DNA of 64,000 bases from Massilia yuzhufengensis (GCF_900112225.1 NZ_FOLD01000014.1:65858-129857), one strand, 5' to 3'; positions 1 to 9,184 are shown, counted from the first letter of the stretch. Translations and numbers: made by a program. The notes: generated by a model from the sequence alone, not told the origin.

Positions 1-139
1 GATCTGCGTGATGGACAAGATGGCGATGGTCCTGCGAACGACTGGCAAGGTGAACTCCCGACGCGACAGGCATCTACTCTACCGCAGCCGGATCATGCGT
101 GCCGGTTTGTCATCATCCTGTCAAATTACTTCGATAATC

Positions 140-176
140 TTCGAAGGGTCACCCCAAATTGGTATAATTCGATAAT
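140..176 (+). promoter_or_regulatory. putative ars promoter and ArsR operator
   Basis: A perfect -10 box TATAAT lies at 163-168, with TTCGAA at 140-145 as a weak -35 at 17-bp spacing. The nonamer TTCGATAAT occurs at 130-138 and again at 168-176, overlapping the -10 and the first ATG. Two copies of one motif around a promoter in front of an arsR gene suit an ArsR operator and autoregulation. That is inference from position; no binding data are available. Bases 1-129 show nothing I can assign. Confidence 0.45.
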
Positions 177-525
177 GATGGAAATGATTGAACACACCGG
201 CATGGACACCAAAGCCGCCATCGCGGCGCTGGCCGCGCTGGCCCAGGAGTCGCGCCTGGCGACCTTCCGCCTGCTGGTGCAGGCCGGGCCGGCGGGCATG
301 GCCGCCAGCCGGATCGCGGAAAGCCTCGGCATTCCCGCCTCGTCGCTGTCCTTCCACCTGAAGGAGCTCACCCACGCCGGCCTGATCGCGCCGCGCCAGG
401 AAGGGCGCTTCATCATCTACGCCGCGCAGTTCGACACGATGAACGCCCTGCTGGGCTTCCTCACCGAGAACTGCTGCGGCGGCAACCCATGTTCCCCTGT
501 CTGCGCACCAACCAAGAAACCATGA
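175..525 (+). CDS. arsR: ArsR-family arsenic-responsive repressor
   Basis: A 116-residue winged-helix repressor of the ArsR/SmtB family and first gene of the ars operon. The helix-turn-helix reads as ASRIAESLGIPASSLSFHLKEL, split around residues 44-66. The C-terminal tail has cysteines at 100, 101, 106 and 110 (NCCGGNPC then C), like the C-terminal As(III) sites of the Acidithiobacillus ferrooxidans ArsR type rather than the helix-embedded CVC of plasmid R773. Binding of arsenite there would release the operator. In-frame ATGs at 175, 178, 184 and 202 compete as starts. Family alignment favours 202 (MDTKAAIAAL), while the promoter position favours 175. It overlaps arsC by ATGA. Confidence 0.93.
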   Translation: MMEMIEHTGMDTKAAIAALAALAQESRLATFRLLVQAGPAGMAASRIAESLGIPASSLSFHLKELTHAGLIAPRQEGRFIIYAAQFDTMNALLGFLTENCCGGNPCSPVCAPTKKP

Positions 526-1004
526 ACGTCCTCTTCCTTTGCACCGGCAACTCCTGCCGCTCGCTGATCAGCGAAGCCGTCTTCAACCACCTCGCGCCAG
601 CCGGCTGGCATGCGCTCAGCGCCGGCAGCCAGCCCACCGGCCGCCTGAACGCGCGCGCGCTGCAGTTGCTGGCCGAAAAAGGCATCCCGACCGACGGCTA
701 CTACAGCAAGTCCTGGGACGCGCTGCCGGTGACCCCGGACATCGTCGTCACCGTCTGCGCCAGCGCCGCCGGCGAAACCTGCCCGGCCTACCTCGGCCCG
801 GTCCTGCGCACCCACTGGGGCGTGGAAGACCCGAGCCACGTCGAGGGCACGCCGGAACAAATCACGGCGGCATTCGAACAGGCCTACGCGATCCTGCGTG
901 CCCGCATCGACGCGTTTATCGCGCTGCCGCTGGACGCGTTGGCGCAGGACCGCGCGCGCTTCAAGGCGGAGCTGGACCGTATCGGCACGCTGCTGCCGGC
1001 GTGA
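522..1004 (+). CDS. arsC: arsenate reductase, low-MW phosphatase type
   Basis: A 160-residue cytoplasmic arsenate reductase of the low-molecular-weight tyrosine phosphatase fold. The P-loop CTGNSCR (C7-X5-R13) sits at the extreme N-terminus. Cys79 and Cys87 in [10 protein letters not shown] match the redox relay of the thioredoxin-coupled Staphylococcus aureus-type ArsC. It should reduce As(V) to As(III) for export by ArsB. ATG 522 is chosen because it overlaps the arsR stop as ATGA and starts directly at the conserved strand MNVLFLC; the upstream ATG at 489 would add eleven unrelated residues. The reductase type is clear; the electron donor is inferred. Confidence 0.93.
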   Translation: MNVLFLCTGNSCRSLISEAVFNHLAPAGWHALSAGSQPTGRLNARALQLLAEKGIPTDGYYSKSWDALPVTPDIVVTVCASAAGETCPAYLGPVLRTHWGVEDPSHVEGTPEQITAAFEQAYAILRARIDAFIALPLDALAQDRARFKAELDRIGTLLPA

Positions 1005-1020
1005 TGGGGGACGTACTGCC

Positions 1021-2301
1021 GTGCTGACCGCTTTCCTCATCTTTGTCGCCACCCTGGTCCTCGTGATCTGGCAGCCGCGCGGCCTGGGCATCGGCTGGAG
1101 CGCCTCCCTCGGCGCGCTGGTGGCCTTGCTTGCGGGCGTGATCCAGCCGAGCGACATCCCGGTGGTCTGGAACATCGTCTGGAACGCCACCGGCGCCTTC
1201 GTGGCCGTGATCGTCATCAGCCTGCTGCTCGACAAGGCCGGCTTCTTCGAATGGGCGGCCCTGCATGTGGCCCGCTGGGGCCGGGGCAACGGCCGGCGCC
1301 TGTTCGTCCTGCTCATCCTGCTGGGGGCGGCGGTGGCTGCGTTGTTCGCCAACGATGGCGCGGCGCTGATCCTGACCCCCATCGTGATCGCCATGCTGCT
1401 CGCCCTGCGGTTTTCGGCGCGCGCCACGCTGGCCTTCGTCATGGCCGCCGGCTTCATTGCCGACACCGCCAGCCTGCCGCTGGTGGTGTCCAACCTGGTC
1501 AATATCGTCTCGAGCGACTACTTCGGCATCAGCTTCGCGCGCTATGCGGCGGTCATGGTGCCGGTCAACCTGGTGTCGGTTGCCGCCACGCTGGCAGCCC
1601 TGACCTGGTTCTTCCGCAAGGACATCCCGGCCGACTACGACCTGGCGCAGCTCAAGCGCCCCGAGGAAGCCATCCACGACCGCGCCACGTTTGTTACAGG
1701 CTGGTGGGTGCTGGCGATGCTGCTGGTGGGCTTCTTCTGGCTGGACGACGCCGGTGTGCCGATCAGCGCCGTCGCCGCGGCCGGCGCCGCGCTGCTGCTG
1801 GCCGTTGCCGCACGCGGCCACCGCATTTCGACGCGCGCGGTGCTGCGCGGCGCGCCGTGGCAGGTGGTGGTGTTCTCGCTCGGGATGTACCTGGTAGTGT
1901 ACGGGCTGCGCAATGCCGGCCTCACCGCTTACCTGACGGCGCTGCTGGAATACTGCGCGCAATACGGGGTATGGGGTGCGGCGCTGGGCACCGGCTTCAT
2001 CACGGCCATCCTGTCCTCGATCATGAACAACATGCCGACCGTGCTGGTGGGGGCATTGGCGATCGACGCCACCGCGACCCAGGGCGTGGTGCGCGAGGCG
2101 ATGGTCTACGCGAACGTCATCGGCGCCGACCTCGGCCCCAAGATCACGCCGATCGGCAGCCTGGCGACCCTGCTGTGGCTGCACGTGCTGTCGGCGAAGG
2201 GCATCCAGGTCTCCTGGGGCTATTATTTCCGTGTCGGCATCGTGCTGACATTGCCTATCCTGTTCGTCACGCTGTGCGCGCTTGCCCTGCGCCTGGGCTG
2301 A
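1021..2301 (+). CDS. arsB: arsenite efflux permease ArsB
   Basis: A 426-residue polytopic inner-membrane protein of the ArsB/NhaD ion-transporter superfamily, with about a dozen hydrophobic segments. It matches the roughly 429-residue ArsB family and carries family-like stretches such as [12 protein letters not shown] and [12 protein letters not shown]. It exports arsenite, probably by H+ antiport or with an ArsA-like partner; no arsA is present here. The open frame extends to 898 but that part lies in arsC out of frame. GTG 1021, 16 nt after the arsC stop, gives a hydrophobic N-terminus beginning (M)LTAFLIF, so I use it. It is third in the ars operon. Confidence 0.92.
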   Translation: MLTAFLIFVATLVLVIWQPRGLGIGWSASLGALVALLAGVIQPSDIPVVWNIVWNATGAFVAVIVISLLLDKAGFFEWAALHVARWGRGNGRRLFVLLILLGAAVAALFANDGAALILTPIVIAMLLALRFSARATLAFVMAAGFIADTASLPLVVSNLVNIVSSDYFGISFARYAAVMVPVNLVSVAATLAALTWFFRKDIPADYDLAQLKRPEEAIHDRATFVTGWWVLAMLLVGFFWLDDAGVPISAVAAAGAALLLAVAARGHRISTRAVLRGAPWQVVVFSLGMYLVVYGLRNAGLTAYLTALLEYCAQYGVWGAALGTGFITAILSSIMNNMPTVLVGALAIDATATQGVVREAMVYANVIGADLGPKITPIGSLATLLWLHVLSAKGIQVSWGYYFRVGIVLTLPILFVTLCALALRLG

Positions 2302-2315
2302 AGGAAGAGAATGAC

Positions 2316-3032
2316 ATGACCAAGATCCCGGATCTCCCCAACCTTCACCCCGAGCAGCTCGACCTGCCCAGCCTGGACAAGCTGGCGCCCGTGGGCGAGA
2401 TGACCCATCCGCCGCGCATCCTGCTCCTGTATGGTTCGCTGCGCGAGCGCTCGTTCAGCCGCTTCCTCACCTTTGAGGCCGCGCGCATCCTCGAGCACTT
2501 CGGCGCCGAGGTAAAGGTTTTCGATCCGATGGACCTGCCGATGGCCGGCAGCGTCGCCGAGACCCATCCCAAGGTGGTCGAATTGCGTGCGCTCTCGCTG
2601 TGGTCGGAAGGCCAGGTGTGGTGCAGTCCCGAGCGCCATGGCGCCATCACGGCGGTGATGAAGAACCAGATCGACTGGATCCCGCTGGAGCAGGGCGCGC
2701 TACGCCCGAGCCAGGGCCGCACGCTGGCGGTGATGCAGGTGTGCGGCGGTTCGCAATCCTTCAACGTGGTCAACACGATGCGCCTGCTGGGACGCTGGAT
2801 GCGGATGTTCACGATCCCGAACCAGTCCTCGGTGCCGATGGCGTACAAGGAATTCGACGACGCAGGCAGGATGCGCCCGTCCAGTTACTACGACCGGGTG
2901 GTCGACGTGATGGAAGAACTCTATAAATTCACGCTCCTGACGCGCGGGCGGACCGACTACCTGACCGACCGGTACAGTGAGCGCAGCGAACGCGCACAGC
3001 GCAAGATCGACGCGCAGATCGCCAGGCTGTAG
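2316..3032 (+). CDS. arsH: ArsH, NADPH-dependent FMN oxidoreductase
   Basis: A 238-residue flavodoxin-like FMN protein. The phosphate-binding loop [12 protein letters not shown] lies about residues 34-45, preceded by the ArsH-typical N-terminal extension. The motif [20 protein letters not shown] and the C-terminal [17 protein letters not shown] are ArsH hallmarks. Characterised ArsH enzymes oxidise trivalent methylarsenicals and organoarsenicals. It is last in the operon, 14 nt after arsB. The ATG at 2316 follows AAGGAAGAG. A hairpin at 3044-3062 lies directly downstream. Confidence 0.94.
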   Translation: MTKIPDLPNLHPEQLDLPSLDKLAPVGEMTHPPRILLLYGSLRERSFSRFLTFEAARILEHFGAEVKVFDPMDLPMAGSVAETHPKVVELRALSLWSEGQVWCSPERHGAITAVMKNQIDWIPLEQGALRPSQGRTLAVMQVCGGSQSFNVVNTMRLLGRWMRMFTIPNQSSVPMAYKEFDDAGRMRPSSYYDRVVDVMEELYKFTLLTRGRTDYLTDRYSERSERAQRKIDAQIARL

Positions 3033-3043
3033 CAGGGGAAGCA

Positions 3044-3062
3044 GGGCACCGAAGCGGTGCCC
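3044..3062. terminator. hairpin between convergent arsH and DUF2807 gene
   Basis: A perfect 8-bp stem GGGCACCG/CGGTGCCC with a 3-nt loop (AAG) lies between two convergent genes. There is no clear T-tract on either side, so a bidirectional terminator is plausible but not canonical. Confidence 0.45.
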
Positions 3063-3068
3063 GGCACC

Positions 3069-3692
3069 TTACTTGACCGCCACCACGCTGCCGATGCCCG
3101 ACACCGTCTTGTTCACGATGCGCGGGTTGCCGTAGTAGGTGAGGTTGCCCATGCCGCGCACATTGGCATTGAGCTTGTCCTTCGCATAGATGCTGACGTT
3201 GCCGATGCCTTCGAAGCTGACGTCGGCTTCCTGGGTGATCAGGGCCTTGGTGTCGACTTCACCCACGCCCTGCGCGCGCAGGCGCAGTTCGCGTACCTGG
3301 CCGTCGATGGCCAGGCGGCCGGCGCCGCGGTAATTGACGTCGAGGCGTTCGCCGCGCACGTTCACCAGGCGCATCACGCCGGCGCCTTCGCCCTTGAAGG
3401 TCTGCAGCTCGGGCATGGTGACGACCACGCGGTCGCTCGACTCGATGCTGTTGCGCGAGCTGTCCTTCATGTCCAGCCGCAGTTCGCCGCCGACCACTTC
3501 GTTGGTCACGCGGGCGATGAATTTCGCGTCGCCATACACCTTGAGCGAGTACGACTTGCCGGCTTCCACGGTCAGGCTGACCGGGCCATGCACGGAAATA
3601 CCCTTGAACGGCGTCACGCTGCGCACTTGTTCGTCGGCGTGGGCATTCAGCGAAGCAACAGACAGGACAGCGGCGAGGATCAGGCGTTGCAT
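3069..3692 (-). CDS. DUF2807 (head GIN domain) secreted protein
   Basis: A 207-residue predicted secreted or periplasmic protein. A signal peptide MQRLILAAVLSVASLNAHA is followed by a repetitive beta-helix-like domain with phrases such as GAGVMRLVNV, GAGRLAIDG, GVGEVDTKA and GIGNVSIYA. This pattern is typical of DUF2807, the putative auto-transporter adhesin head GIN domain. Molecular function is unknown in the family. The frame opens upstream to 3770, but the signal peptide begins at ATG 3692. It is convergent with arsH and is probably monocistronic. Confidence 0.85.
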   Translation of the reverse strand: MQRLILAAVLSVASLNAHADEQVRSVTPFKGISVHGPVSLTVEAGKSYSLKVYGDAKFIARVTNEVVGGELRLDMKDSSRNSIESSDRVVVTMPELQTFKGEGAGVMRLVNVRGERLDVNYRGAGRLAIDGQVRELRLRAQGVGEVDTKALITQEADVSFEGIGNVSIYAKDKLNANVRGMGNLTYYGNPRIVNKTVSGIGSVVAVK

Positions 3693-3958
3693 GGTGGACT
3701 CCGGTAAGTGGTATGAGTCCATTGTAGGAAGGCAGACTGCGGACGGCTTGCCGTTTGCGACGAACTGCAAAATTGCGGGACTGGATTGCCGCGCCGGCGG
3801 ATATGCGCATCGAATAGCCGGGGCGCCAGGCCGCTTTGTGCATTTTTCAAACTTAATTGCTGGCTGAAGCCGACAAATGCTTGCGCACGATTGCGCCTAT
3901 GGCAATATTGTCGAGGTGTTAAGGCTATAATTTCTTCGTCCATTCCATAGCAAAAACC

Positions 3959-4426
3959 ATGCACATCTCGACCCTGACCCTCCCTGAAATGAAGCTCGCC
4001 GGGCTGCCGCTCGCAGGTCCGCAATCGGTCCTGGAAGCGGACTTGCCGGACATCTGGAGCACGTTCATCGAACGCGAAAGCGAACTGGGCGAAAGCAGCG
4101 GCTTGCGCTACGGCGTGCGCCTGCAAGAAAAAGAGGGTGTGCACCTCGCCTGCGTCGCGGCCGAGGTGGCCGACCTCAATCACCTGCCGCCGGGCATGAT
4201 CGGGATCCGCATCCCGGCGCGCCGCTATGCGATGCTGACCCACCGCGGGCCGATGGCGCGGGTGGAAGCCTCCTACCTGACCGGCTTCGCCGCGATGGAA
4301 CAGCTGGGCATGGTGCCGGATGAAGAGGGCTGGCGCATCGAGCGCTATGACCGCCGCTACACGCCCAGCCTGGACGATGGCAATCGCCCCGACAACGCCT
4401 ACGACATCCTGATTCCGCTGCTGTAA
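3959..4426 (+). CDS. GyrI-like / AraC effector-binding domain protein
   Basis: A 155-residue stand-alone GyrI-like small-molecule-binding domain (AraC_E_bind superfamily). It shows the paired strand-helix repeat, the central CVAAEVADLNHLPPGM region, and the closing acidic ERYDRRYTP..DNAYDILIPL motif with the conserved glutamate used by these domains to bind cationic ligands. No DNA-binding domain is present, so it is not a regulator by itself; stand-alone members have been linked to drug sequestration or xenobiotic hydrolysis. A TATAAT box at 3926-3931 lies 27 nt upstream, with no good -35. The 3693-3958 gap shows nothing else. Confidence 0.8.
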   Translation: MHISTLTLPEMKLAGLPLAGPQSVLEADLPDIWSTFIERESELGESSGLRYGVRLQEKEGVHLACVAAEVADLNHLPPGMIGIRIPARRYAMLTHRGPMARVEASYLTGFAAMEQLGMVPDEEGWRIERYDRRYTPSLDDGNRPDNAYDILIPLL

Positions 4427-4557
4427 CAAATATGGTGCCGGTATGTTTCCCGACCGCCGGCGCCGGTAGGGCGGCTTGCGCCGCCAGCATCCCTTCCCAA
4501 GGACAGGCCCAGTGTGCCTGCCGATTATGACCGGCGTTTGACAGGCTGCGCGCCCGG

Positions 4558-4827
4558 TCAGGGCGTGTCGTCGACCAGGCGCTCGCCCGGTTCCTCGTGC
4601 GTGGCAGCGAAGAGCTCGTTTTCGGTGTAGCCCGCAATGTCGTCGTCGCCGTCGTCCGGCATCTCAGGAGGGCTGAGCATGTCGTTGATCATGCCGTGGA
4701 ATGCGGGGGTATCCCAGGCGACTCCGAGCCGGCCGCAGTGCTGGATATAGTTGAGCACTTCGCGGTTCTGCGCCGGGCTCAGCGGGAGGCCATGCCAGGT
4801 CTCGGTGGGGGATGCGTCGGTTTTCAT
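4558..4827 (-). CDS. small acidic hypothetical protein
   Basis: An 89-residue soluble protein with no family I recognise. Its first half (NREVLNYIQHCGRLGVAWDTPAFHGMINDML) looks like amphipathic helices, and the second half is strongly acidic (PPEMPDDGDDDIAGYTENELF). A GAGG ribosome site precedes ATG 4827 by about 9 nt. Codon use and GC3 match neighbouring genes, which supports it as real. It is divergent from the phosphoesterase at 4950 and may share its regulatory region. Function unknown. Confidence 0.6.
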   Translation of the reverse strand: MKTDASPTETWHGLPLSPAQNREVLNYIQHCGRLGVAWDTPAFHGMINDMLSPPEMPDDGDDDIAGYTENELFAATHEEPGERLVDDTP

Positions 4828-4949
4828 GATGGCCTCGCTCGACGGCCGGTGGCCGCATCAATCCACTATACGCCGCGCGGCTGTATCGGGCGCACGGGAT
4901 GGCGGCCATCTCGGCGTCAATATTCCGGTAAGCAATAAAAGCACGGATA

Positions 4950-6644
4950 ATGCCCGTTTCCACGTCGACGACCACGGAGCGCGCAGTGCAGGACCAAGCC
5001 CCCCACGATTCCACCGAACCCCAACCCGACGATCCGGCGCGCCGGCGCGTCATGCAGGCCGCTGCCGCCGGCCTGTCGCTGGCTGTCCCCGGCCTGGCCG
5101 AGGCCGCACCGGCCAAACCGGCGCCGCGCGCCGCCAGCTCGCTGGACGCCAAGCTGCGCGCCCACGTCAAGAACGTGGTCGTGATCTACCTCGAGAACCG
5201 CAGCTTCAACAACCTGTTCGCCGACTTCCCCGGCCTGGCCGCGCCGCTGTCCGGCCTGCCGCCCCATGCCACCCAGCAGAAGGACCGCGACGGTTCGGTG
5301 CTGGCGACGCTGCCGAAGATCTGGGGCGGCATGGTGCCGGGCCGCCAGAACCTGGGCGGCAAGGATTACCTGGTCAAGGAAGACGACATCCAGGGCCTGC
5401 CGAACGCGCCGTGGAAGCTGGCCGATGCCGAGGGCAAGCCACTGCCGGAAGGCATCGTCACGCGCGACCTGGTACACCAGTTCTACCAGAACCAGATGCA
5501 GATCAATGGCGGGCGCAACGACGGCTTCGCGGCGTGGTCGGATGCCGGCGGCATGGTCATGGGCTATTACGGCGAATCGAGCAAGAACCTGGGCCTGTGG
5601 CAGATCGCACGCGAGTTCACGCTGTGCGACAACTTCTTCATGGCCGCTTTCGGTGGCTCCTACCTGAACCACCAGTTCCTGGTCAGCGGCCGTACGCCGG
5701 AATATTTCCATGCCGCCTCGACCCCGGCGAAATCGAAGATCGCGGTGCTGGCCGACGGCCCCGCCGGCCACCGGCTGGAGGTGGCGCTGACCTCGCCCAT
5801 TTCCGCCATGGGCGGCAAGCCCCGCTACACGCATACCGGCGCCATCACGCCGGACGGCTACGCGGTCAACACCATGGCGCCGCCCTACCAGCCGAGCTGG
5901 GTGCGGCCGGCCCCGGGCGGCGACCCGCAGCTGGCCGACCCGCAGGACCCGTCGACCCTGCCGCCGCAAACCTACAAGACCATCGGCGACCTGCTGTCCG
6001 AGCGCGGCGTGAGCTGGGCCTGGTACGGGGGCGCCTGGCAGGCGGCGCTCGACGGGCGCGGCGCGGGCCAGCGCCCCAACTTCCAGCACCACCACCAGCC
6101 GCTGAACTATTTCAAGCAGTTCGCGCCGGGCACCAGGGCGCGCGAAGAACACCTGCGCGACGGCGGCCTGGGCGACAGCCCGATCTCGAACCGCTTCCTT
6201 GCCGACGTAGTAGCCGGCAAGCTGCCGGCCGTGAGCTTCTACAAACCGCAGGGCAACCTGAACCTGCATGCCGGCTACTCGGACATCGAATCGGGCGACG
6301 CCCACGTGGCCAACGTCATCGAGCACCTGAAGAAGTCGCCCCAGTGGAAGGACATGGTGGTGGTCATCACCTTCGACGAGAACGGCGGCTGGTGGGACCA
6401 CGTGGCGCCGCCCAAGGGCGACCGCTGGGGGCCGGGTTCGCGTATCCCGGCGATCGTCGTCTCGCCCCACGCCAAGCGCGGCGCGGTGGACCACAATTTC
6501 TACGACACCACCTCGATCCTGCGCTTCATCACGCGCCTGCATGGCCTGCCGCTGCTGGAAGGCCTTGCCGCGCGCAATGCCGCGTTCGAAGAGCGCGGGG
6601 CGCGTCCGCCGGGCGACCTGACGGCCGCGCTCCGCTTCCGCTGA
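4950..6644 (+). CDS. Tat-exported acid phosphatase / phospholipase C-family phosphoesterase
   Basis: A 564-residue member of the phosphoesterase family that includes AcpA-type acid phosphatases and phospholipase C. A twin-arginine signal (ARRRVMQAAAAGLSLAVPG, residues about 30-48) indicates export of the folded protein. Metal-ligand motifs are intact: ENRSFNNLF at residue 82 and FDENGGWWDHVAPP from residue 475. The order Tat signal, ENRSF, HTG, FDENGG..DH is diagnostic of the family. Substrate (phosphomonoester or phospholipid) cannot be told from sequence. The start at 4950 has only a weak ribosome site, so translation could begin a few codons downstream without affecting the Tat motif. Confidence 0.88.
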   Translation: MPVSTSTTTERAVQDQAPHDSTEPQPDDPARRRVMQAAAAGLSLAVPGLAEAAPAKPAPRAASSLDAKLRAHVKNVVVIYLENRSFNNLFADFPGLAAPLSGLPPHATQQKDRDGSVLATLPKIWGGMVPGRQNLGGKDYLVKEDDIQGLPNAPWKLADAEGKPLPEGIVTRDLVHQFYQNQMQINGGRNDGFAAWSDAGGMVMGYYGESSKNLGLWQIAREFTLCDNFFMAAFGGSYLNHQFLVSGRTPEYFHAASTPAKSKIAVLADGPAGHRLEVALTSPISAMGGKPRYTHTGAITPDGYAVNTMAPPYQPSWVRPAPGGDPQLADPQDPSTLPPQTYKTIGDLLSERGVSWAWYGGAWQAALDGRGAGQRPNFQHHHQPLNYFKQFAPGTRAREEHLRDGGLGDSPISNRFLADVVAGKLPAVSFYKPQGNLNLHAGYSDIESGDAHVANVIEHLKKSPQWKDMVVVITFDENGGWWDHVAPPKGDRWGPGSRIPAIVVSPHAKRGAVDHNFYDTTSILRFITRLHGLPLLEGLAARNAAFEERGARPPGDLTAALRFR

Positions 6645-6776
6645 CGCGGGCCGATTCCTGGTCGGGTCCACGTAGTTGCGGCTGGGCTAACGTGCGCTGT
6701 GGCGGGCGCGGGAAGCTTACACTCCGAGACGCTTCAAGCGACGTGCACCATGCACACCAATCACCAGGAGATCACC

Positions 6777-7352
6777 ATGCAGAACAACCAGGTCCTCAAG
6801 AAGTTGCTCGCGGTGGGCGTACTCGCGGTCATGTTCGGCGCACCCGGCGTGCAGGCCCAGACCGCACAGCCGGCCACCAGCTCGGGTGCGGCCAAGCTGA
6901 GCGCCGCCGACAAGAAGGGCATCACCGACATGGCCGTCGCCAACATGGCCGAGGTCGAAACCGGCAAGCTGGCGCTGAGCAAGAGCCAGAATGCCGAGGT
7001 GAAGACCTTCGCCCAGCAAATGGTCGACGACCATGGCAAGGCGCTGGCCGACGTGCAGGCGCTGGCCCAGGCCAAGGGCGTGACCCTGCCGACCGAGCCC
7101 GACGCCAAGCACAAGGCGATGGCGGCCAAGCTCGAAAAGCTCAGCGGCGACGCGTTCGACAAGGAATACATGAAGCAGGCCGGGCTGGCTGACCACAAGG
7201 CTACCCACGCCAAGCTGAAAAAGATCAGCAAGGGCGCCAAGGATGCCGACGTGAAGGCCGCGGCCGACAAGACCATCCCGACCGTCGAGCAGCACCTGAA
7301 AGCCGCGCAGCAGATGTCGATGGCGAAATCGGGTACTACCTCAGGCAAGTAA
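6777..7352 (+). CDS. DUF4142 periplasmic protein (copy 1)
   Basis: A 191-residue exported helical protein. The signal peptide (KKLLAVGVLAVMFGAPGVQA) is followed by a ferritin-like four-helix DUF4142 domain with the family phrases MAVANMAEVETGKLALSKSQ and FAQQMVDDHGKA. DUF4142 function is unresolved; members are often stress-induced envelope proteins. ATG 6777 follows CAGGAGATCACC, a good ribosome site, whereas the frame open upstream has none. It is 68 nt upstream of a paralogue of the same design. Confidence 0.85.
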   Translation: MQNNQVLKKLLAVGVLAVMFGAPGVQAQTAQPATSSGAAKLSAADKKGITDMAVANMAEVETGKLALSKSQNAEVKTFAQQMVDDHGKALADVQALAQAKGVTLPTEPDAKHKAMAAKLEKLSGDAFDKEYMKQAGLADHKATHAKLKKISKGAKDADVKAAADKTIPTVEQHLKAAQQMSMAKSGTTSGK

Positions 7353-7420
7353 GCAAAGCAGCAGGTCGCCGGTGCAGGCATCCGTCGCGCCGGCGCGCAT
7401 GTGCTTCAAAGGAGAATTCC

Positions 7421-8089
7421 ATGCAGAATAAAAAACAGCACATCAGCCACCTGGCGGCCGCCACGCTGGTCGCCGCCCTGTTCGGCGCAGCGCCGGCGCA
7501 AGCCGACACGGGCCAGGCCGCCACGCCATCGGCCGGCGCACCGGCCGCCGCGCCAGCCACCGCCACCAAGCTGTCGCGCGCCGACCGCAATGCGCTCACC
7601 GACCTGGCGATGGCCAACATGGCCGAGATCGCCACCGCCAGGATCGCGATCGGCAAGAGCCAGAACGCCGACGTCAAGGCCTACGCCCAGCGCATGATCG
7701 ACGACCACACCAAGGCCCAGGCCGAGGTGCAGGCGCTGGCCAAGACCAAGGGCGTGGAACTGCCCACCGAACTGAACGTCAAGTTCAAGGCCAAGTCGAA
7801 GCTGCTCGAAACGCTCAGCGGCGACATTTTCGACCGCACCTACATCAAGCAGTCGGGCCGCGCCGACCACCACGACACGCATGAAAAACTGCGCGCCAAC
7901 CTGGAAGGCGTGAAGGATGCCGACATCAAGGCGCTGGCGCTCAAGATCCGCCCGGTGGTCGAGCAACACCTGATCATGGCAAACGAAATGATCGCCACCA
8001 CTGCGCGCAACGCGACCGGTACGGCGGGGACGCCAGGAACGGATACCAGCACGGCGACGGGGAAGGAACCGATTCCTAACAAGAAGTAG
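7421..8089 (+). CDS. DUF4142 periplasmic protein (copy 2)
   Basis: A 222-residue paralogue of the preceding gene. It shares the signal peptide layout, LTDLAMANMAEIATARIAIG, and the YAQRMIDDHTKAQAEVQALA helix. It differs by a longer alanine/proline linker after the signal peptide and a Thr-rich C-terminal tail. The ribosome site AAAGGAGAATTCC precedes ATG 7421. The two copies probably form a small operon created by tandem duplication and then diverged considerably. A REP-like hairpin lies downstream at 8121-8165. Confidence 0.85.
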   Translation: MQNKKQHISHLAAATLVAALFGAAPAQADTGQAATPSAGAPAAAPATATKLSRADRNALTDLAMANMAEIATARIAIGKSQNADVKAYAQRMIDDHTKAQAEVQALAKTKGVELPTELNVKFKAKSKLLETLSGDIFDRTYIKQSGRADHHDTHEKLRANLEGVKDADIKALALKIRPVVEQHLIMANEMIATTARNATGTAGTPGTDTSTATGKEPIPNKK

Positions 8090-8120
8090 GGCTGGGAACT
8101 ACCTCACTCATTCTTTGCGC

Positions 8121-8165
8121 TAACCGAAAAACCGTCGCACCGGCGAAGGCCGGTGCCTAAGTTGC
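8121..8165 (+). repeat. REP-like element R1, overlapping the paiB stop
   Basis: Layout TAACC-N6-ACCGTCG, then stem GCACCGGC (8137-8144), loop GAAG, stem GCCGGTGC (8149-8156), then tail CTAAGTTGCGT. The same architecture recurs at 18747-18783, 53331-53435 and 59826-59876. Here the tail covers the last codons and TAG stop (8157-8159) of the minus-strand paiB-like gene. Confidence 0.75.
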
Positions 8166-8720
8166 GTGCGTCGTCGAGTCGTGCGCGCGTATCGGTTGCG
8201 GCATGCCCTTCCACTTCCCCTCCATCCGCTCGATCTCGATCTCGATCCCGACGATCGCCCTGAGCATCCCATCGATATAGGCCGGCGGCGCATCGCCCAC
8301 CGACCAGGGGTGCGGCTGCGGCCCTTCGTGGTGCGCGGTCTGCCCATGCAAGAGCGCCAGCAGCCAGGCCGGATCCTCCACCGCGCGCAGCCTCCCGTGC
8401 ACGTGCACCACGTGATAATCCCAGGTCGGCACGACCCGCCCGCCCGTCGCCGCCTTTTCCTGCTGGTCCGGCGGCACGTAGGCGGCGGGGCCACGGAACA
8501 CGGCCAGCACCTGCTGGCCGGCGCGGCGCCATACCGGGTTGGCGCGCGCCACGTGGGCGCGCAGCAGGCCGTGCGGGCCGCCTTCGGCAAACTCGAAAGG
8601 GAGGTGGTCGGCGTCCGGCAGCGCGCCGTCGTGGGTGACCAGCGTGCCCAGCGCATGCTGCGCGATCAGCGCCTGCATGGCCTGCACATCTGCCTGGCGG
8701 TGGCGGGTCGGCAGGTACAT
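8157..8720 (-). CDS. PaiB-family FMN-binding protein
   Basis: A 187-residue member of the PaiB/FMN-binding negative transcriptional regulator family. It shows the characteristic opening MYLPTRHRQ, the LPFEF..G..GLLRAHVARANP segment, the WDYHVVHVHGRLRAVED motif and the C-terminal GKWK. Bacillus PaiB affects sporulation and protease genes; many homologues are probably just flavin- or heme-binding split-barrel proteins. ATG 8720 shares its A with the osmC-like stop (TGATG), so the two are translationally coupled. The frame opens 18 codons upstream inside osmC, but that start is unlikely. Confidence 0.85.
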   Translation of the reverse strand: MYLPTRHRQADVQAMQALIAQHALGTLVTHDGALPDADHLPFEFAEGGPHGLLRAHVARANPVWRRAGQQVLAVFRGPAAYVPPDQQEKAATGGRVVPTWDYHVVHVHGRLRAVEDPAWLLALLHGQTAHHEGPQPHPWSVGDAPPAYIDGMLRAIVGIEIEIERMEGKWKGMPQPIRAHDSTTHAT

Positions 8721-9184
8721 CAGCGCGCCTGCACGACCACAAGCTCGGCCTTGAGCGAATTGGCGATGTAGCACTTGTCATGGGCCAGGTGGTGGATGGC
8801 GTCGAGTTCTACCTCGGTCGGCCAGTGCTCGCCGGCGAACACGATGGCCGGGCGCAGCTCGATGCGCGTCATGGCGCCGCGGCCGTCCGCGTCCACGCCG
8901 AGCAGGCCCACCGCGCGGTCCAGGTAGCTGTCCACGGTGAAGCCGCGCTGCGCCGCGATCGACAGGAAGAACAGCATGTGGCAGCTCGATGCGGCGGCCA
9001 CCAGGGCTTCTTCCGGGTCGAGCGCCGCCGGGTCGGACATCGGTACCGGCACCGACAGCGGCGAAGAGGAGGCCCGCAGCTGCAGGCCGCCATCGAACTG
9101 CCACTTGTGGGCGCGGCTGTAGCGCCCATCCAGGAAGCTCTGGCCTGCGCGCTGCCAGGCGACCCGTGCTTCGAACTGCTTCAT
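8720..9184 (-). CDS. OsmC-family peroxide reductase-like protein
   Basis: A 154-residue OsmC/Ohr-fold protein. The two redox cysteines of the family are present, in SSCHMLFFLS and in HDKCYIANS, which suggests thiol-dependent reduction of organic hydroperoxides. It more closely resembles the OsmC-like group with LDPEEALVAAASSCH than classic Ohr. ATG 9184 begins at MKQFEARVAW; the open frame starts 14 codons earlier but lacks family support. It is the first gene of an osmC-paiB pair divergent from the MocR regulator at 9276. Confidence 0.87.
   Translation of the reverse strand: MKQFEARVAWQRAGQSFLDGRYSRAHKWQFDGGLQLRASSSPLSVPVPMSDPAALDPEEALVAAASSCHMLFFLSIAAQRGFTVDSYLDRAVGLLGVDADGRGAMTRIELRPAIVFAGEHWPTEVELDAIHHLAHDKCYIANSLKAELVVVQAR

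Noticed and set aside
3903..3931. Complete -35/-10 promoter (TTGTCG and TATAAT)
   Set aside because: Spacing is only 12 bp; the same 12-bp pseudo-pair occurs near 16222-16245, so only the -10 boxes are noted.
4751..7192. Long plus-strand ORF over the phosphoesterase gene
   Set aside because: Arg/Gly-rich shadow frame typical of high-GC DNA; the phosphoesterase frame has clear motifs.
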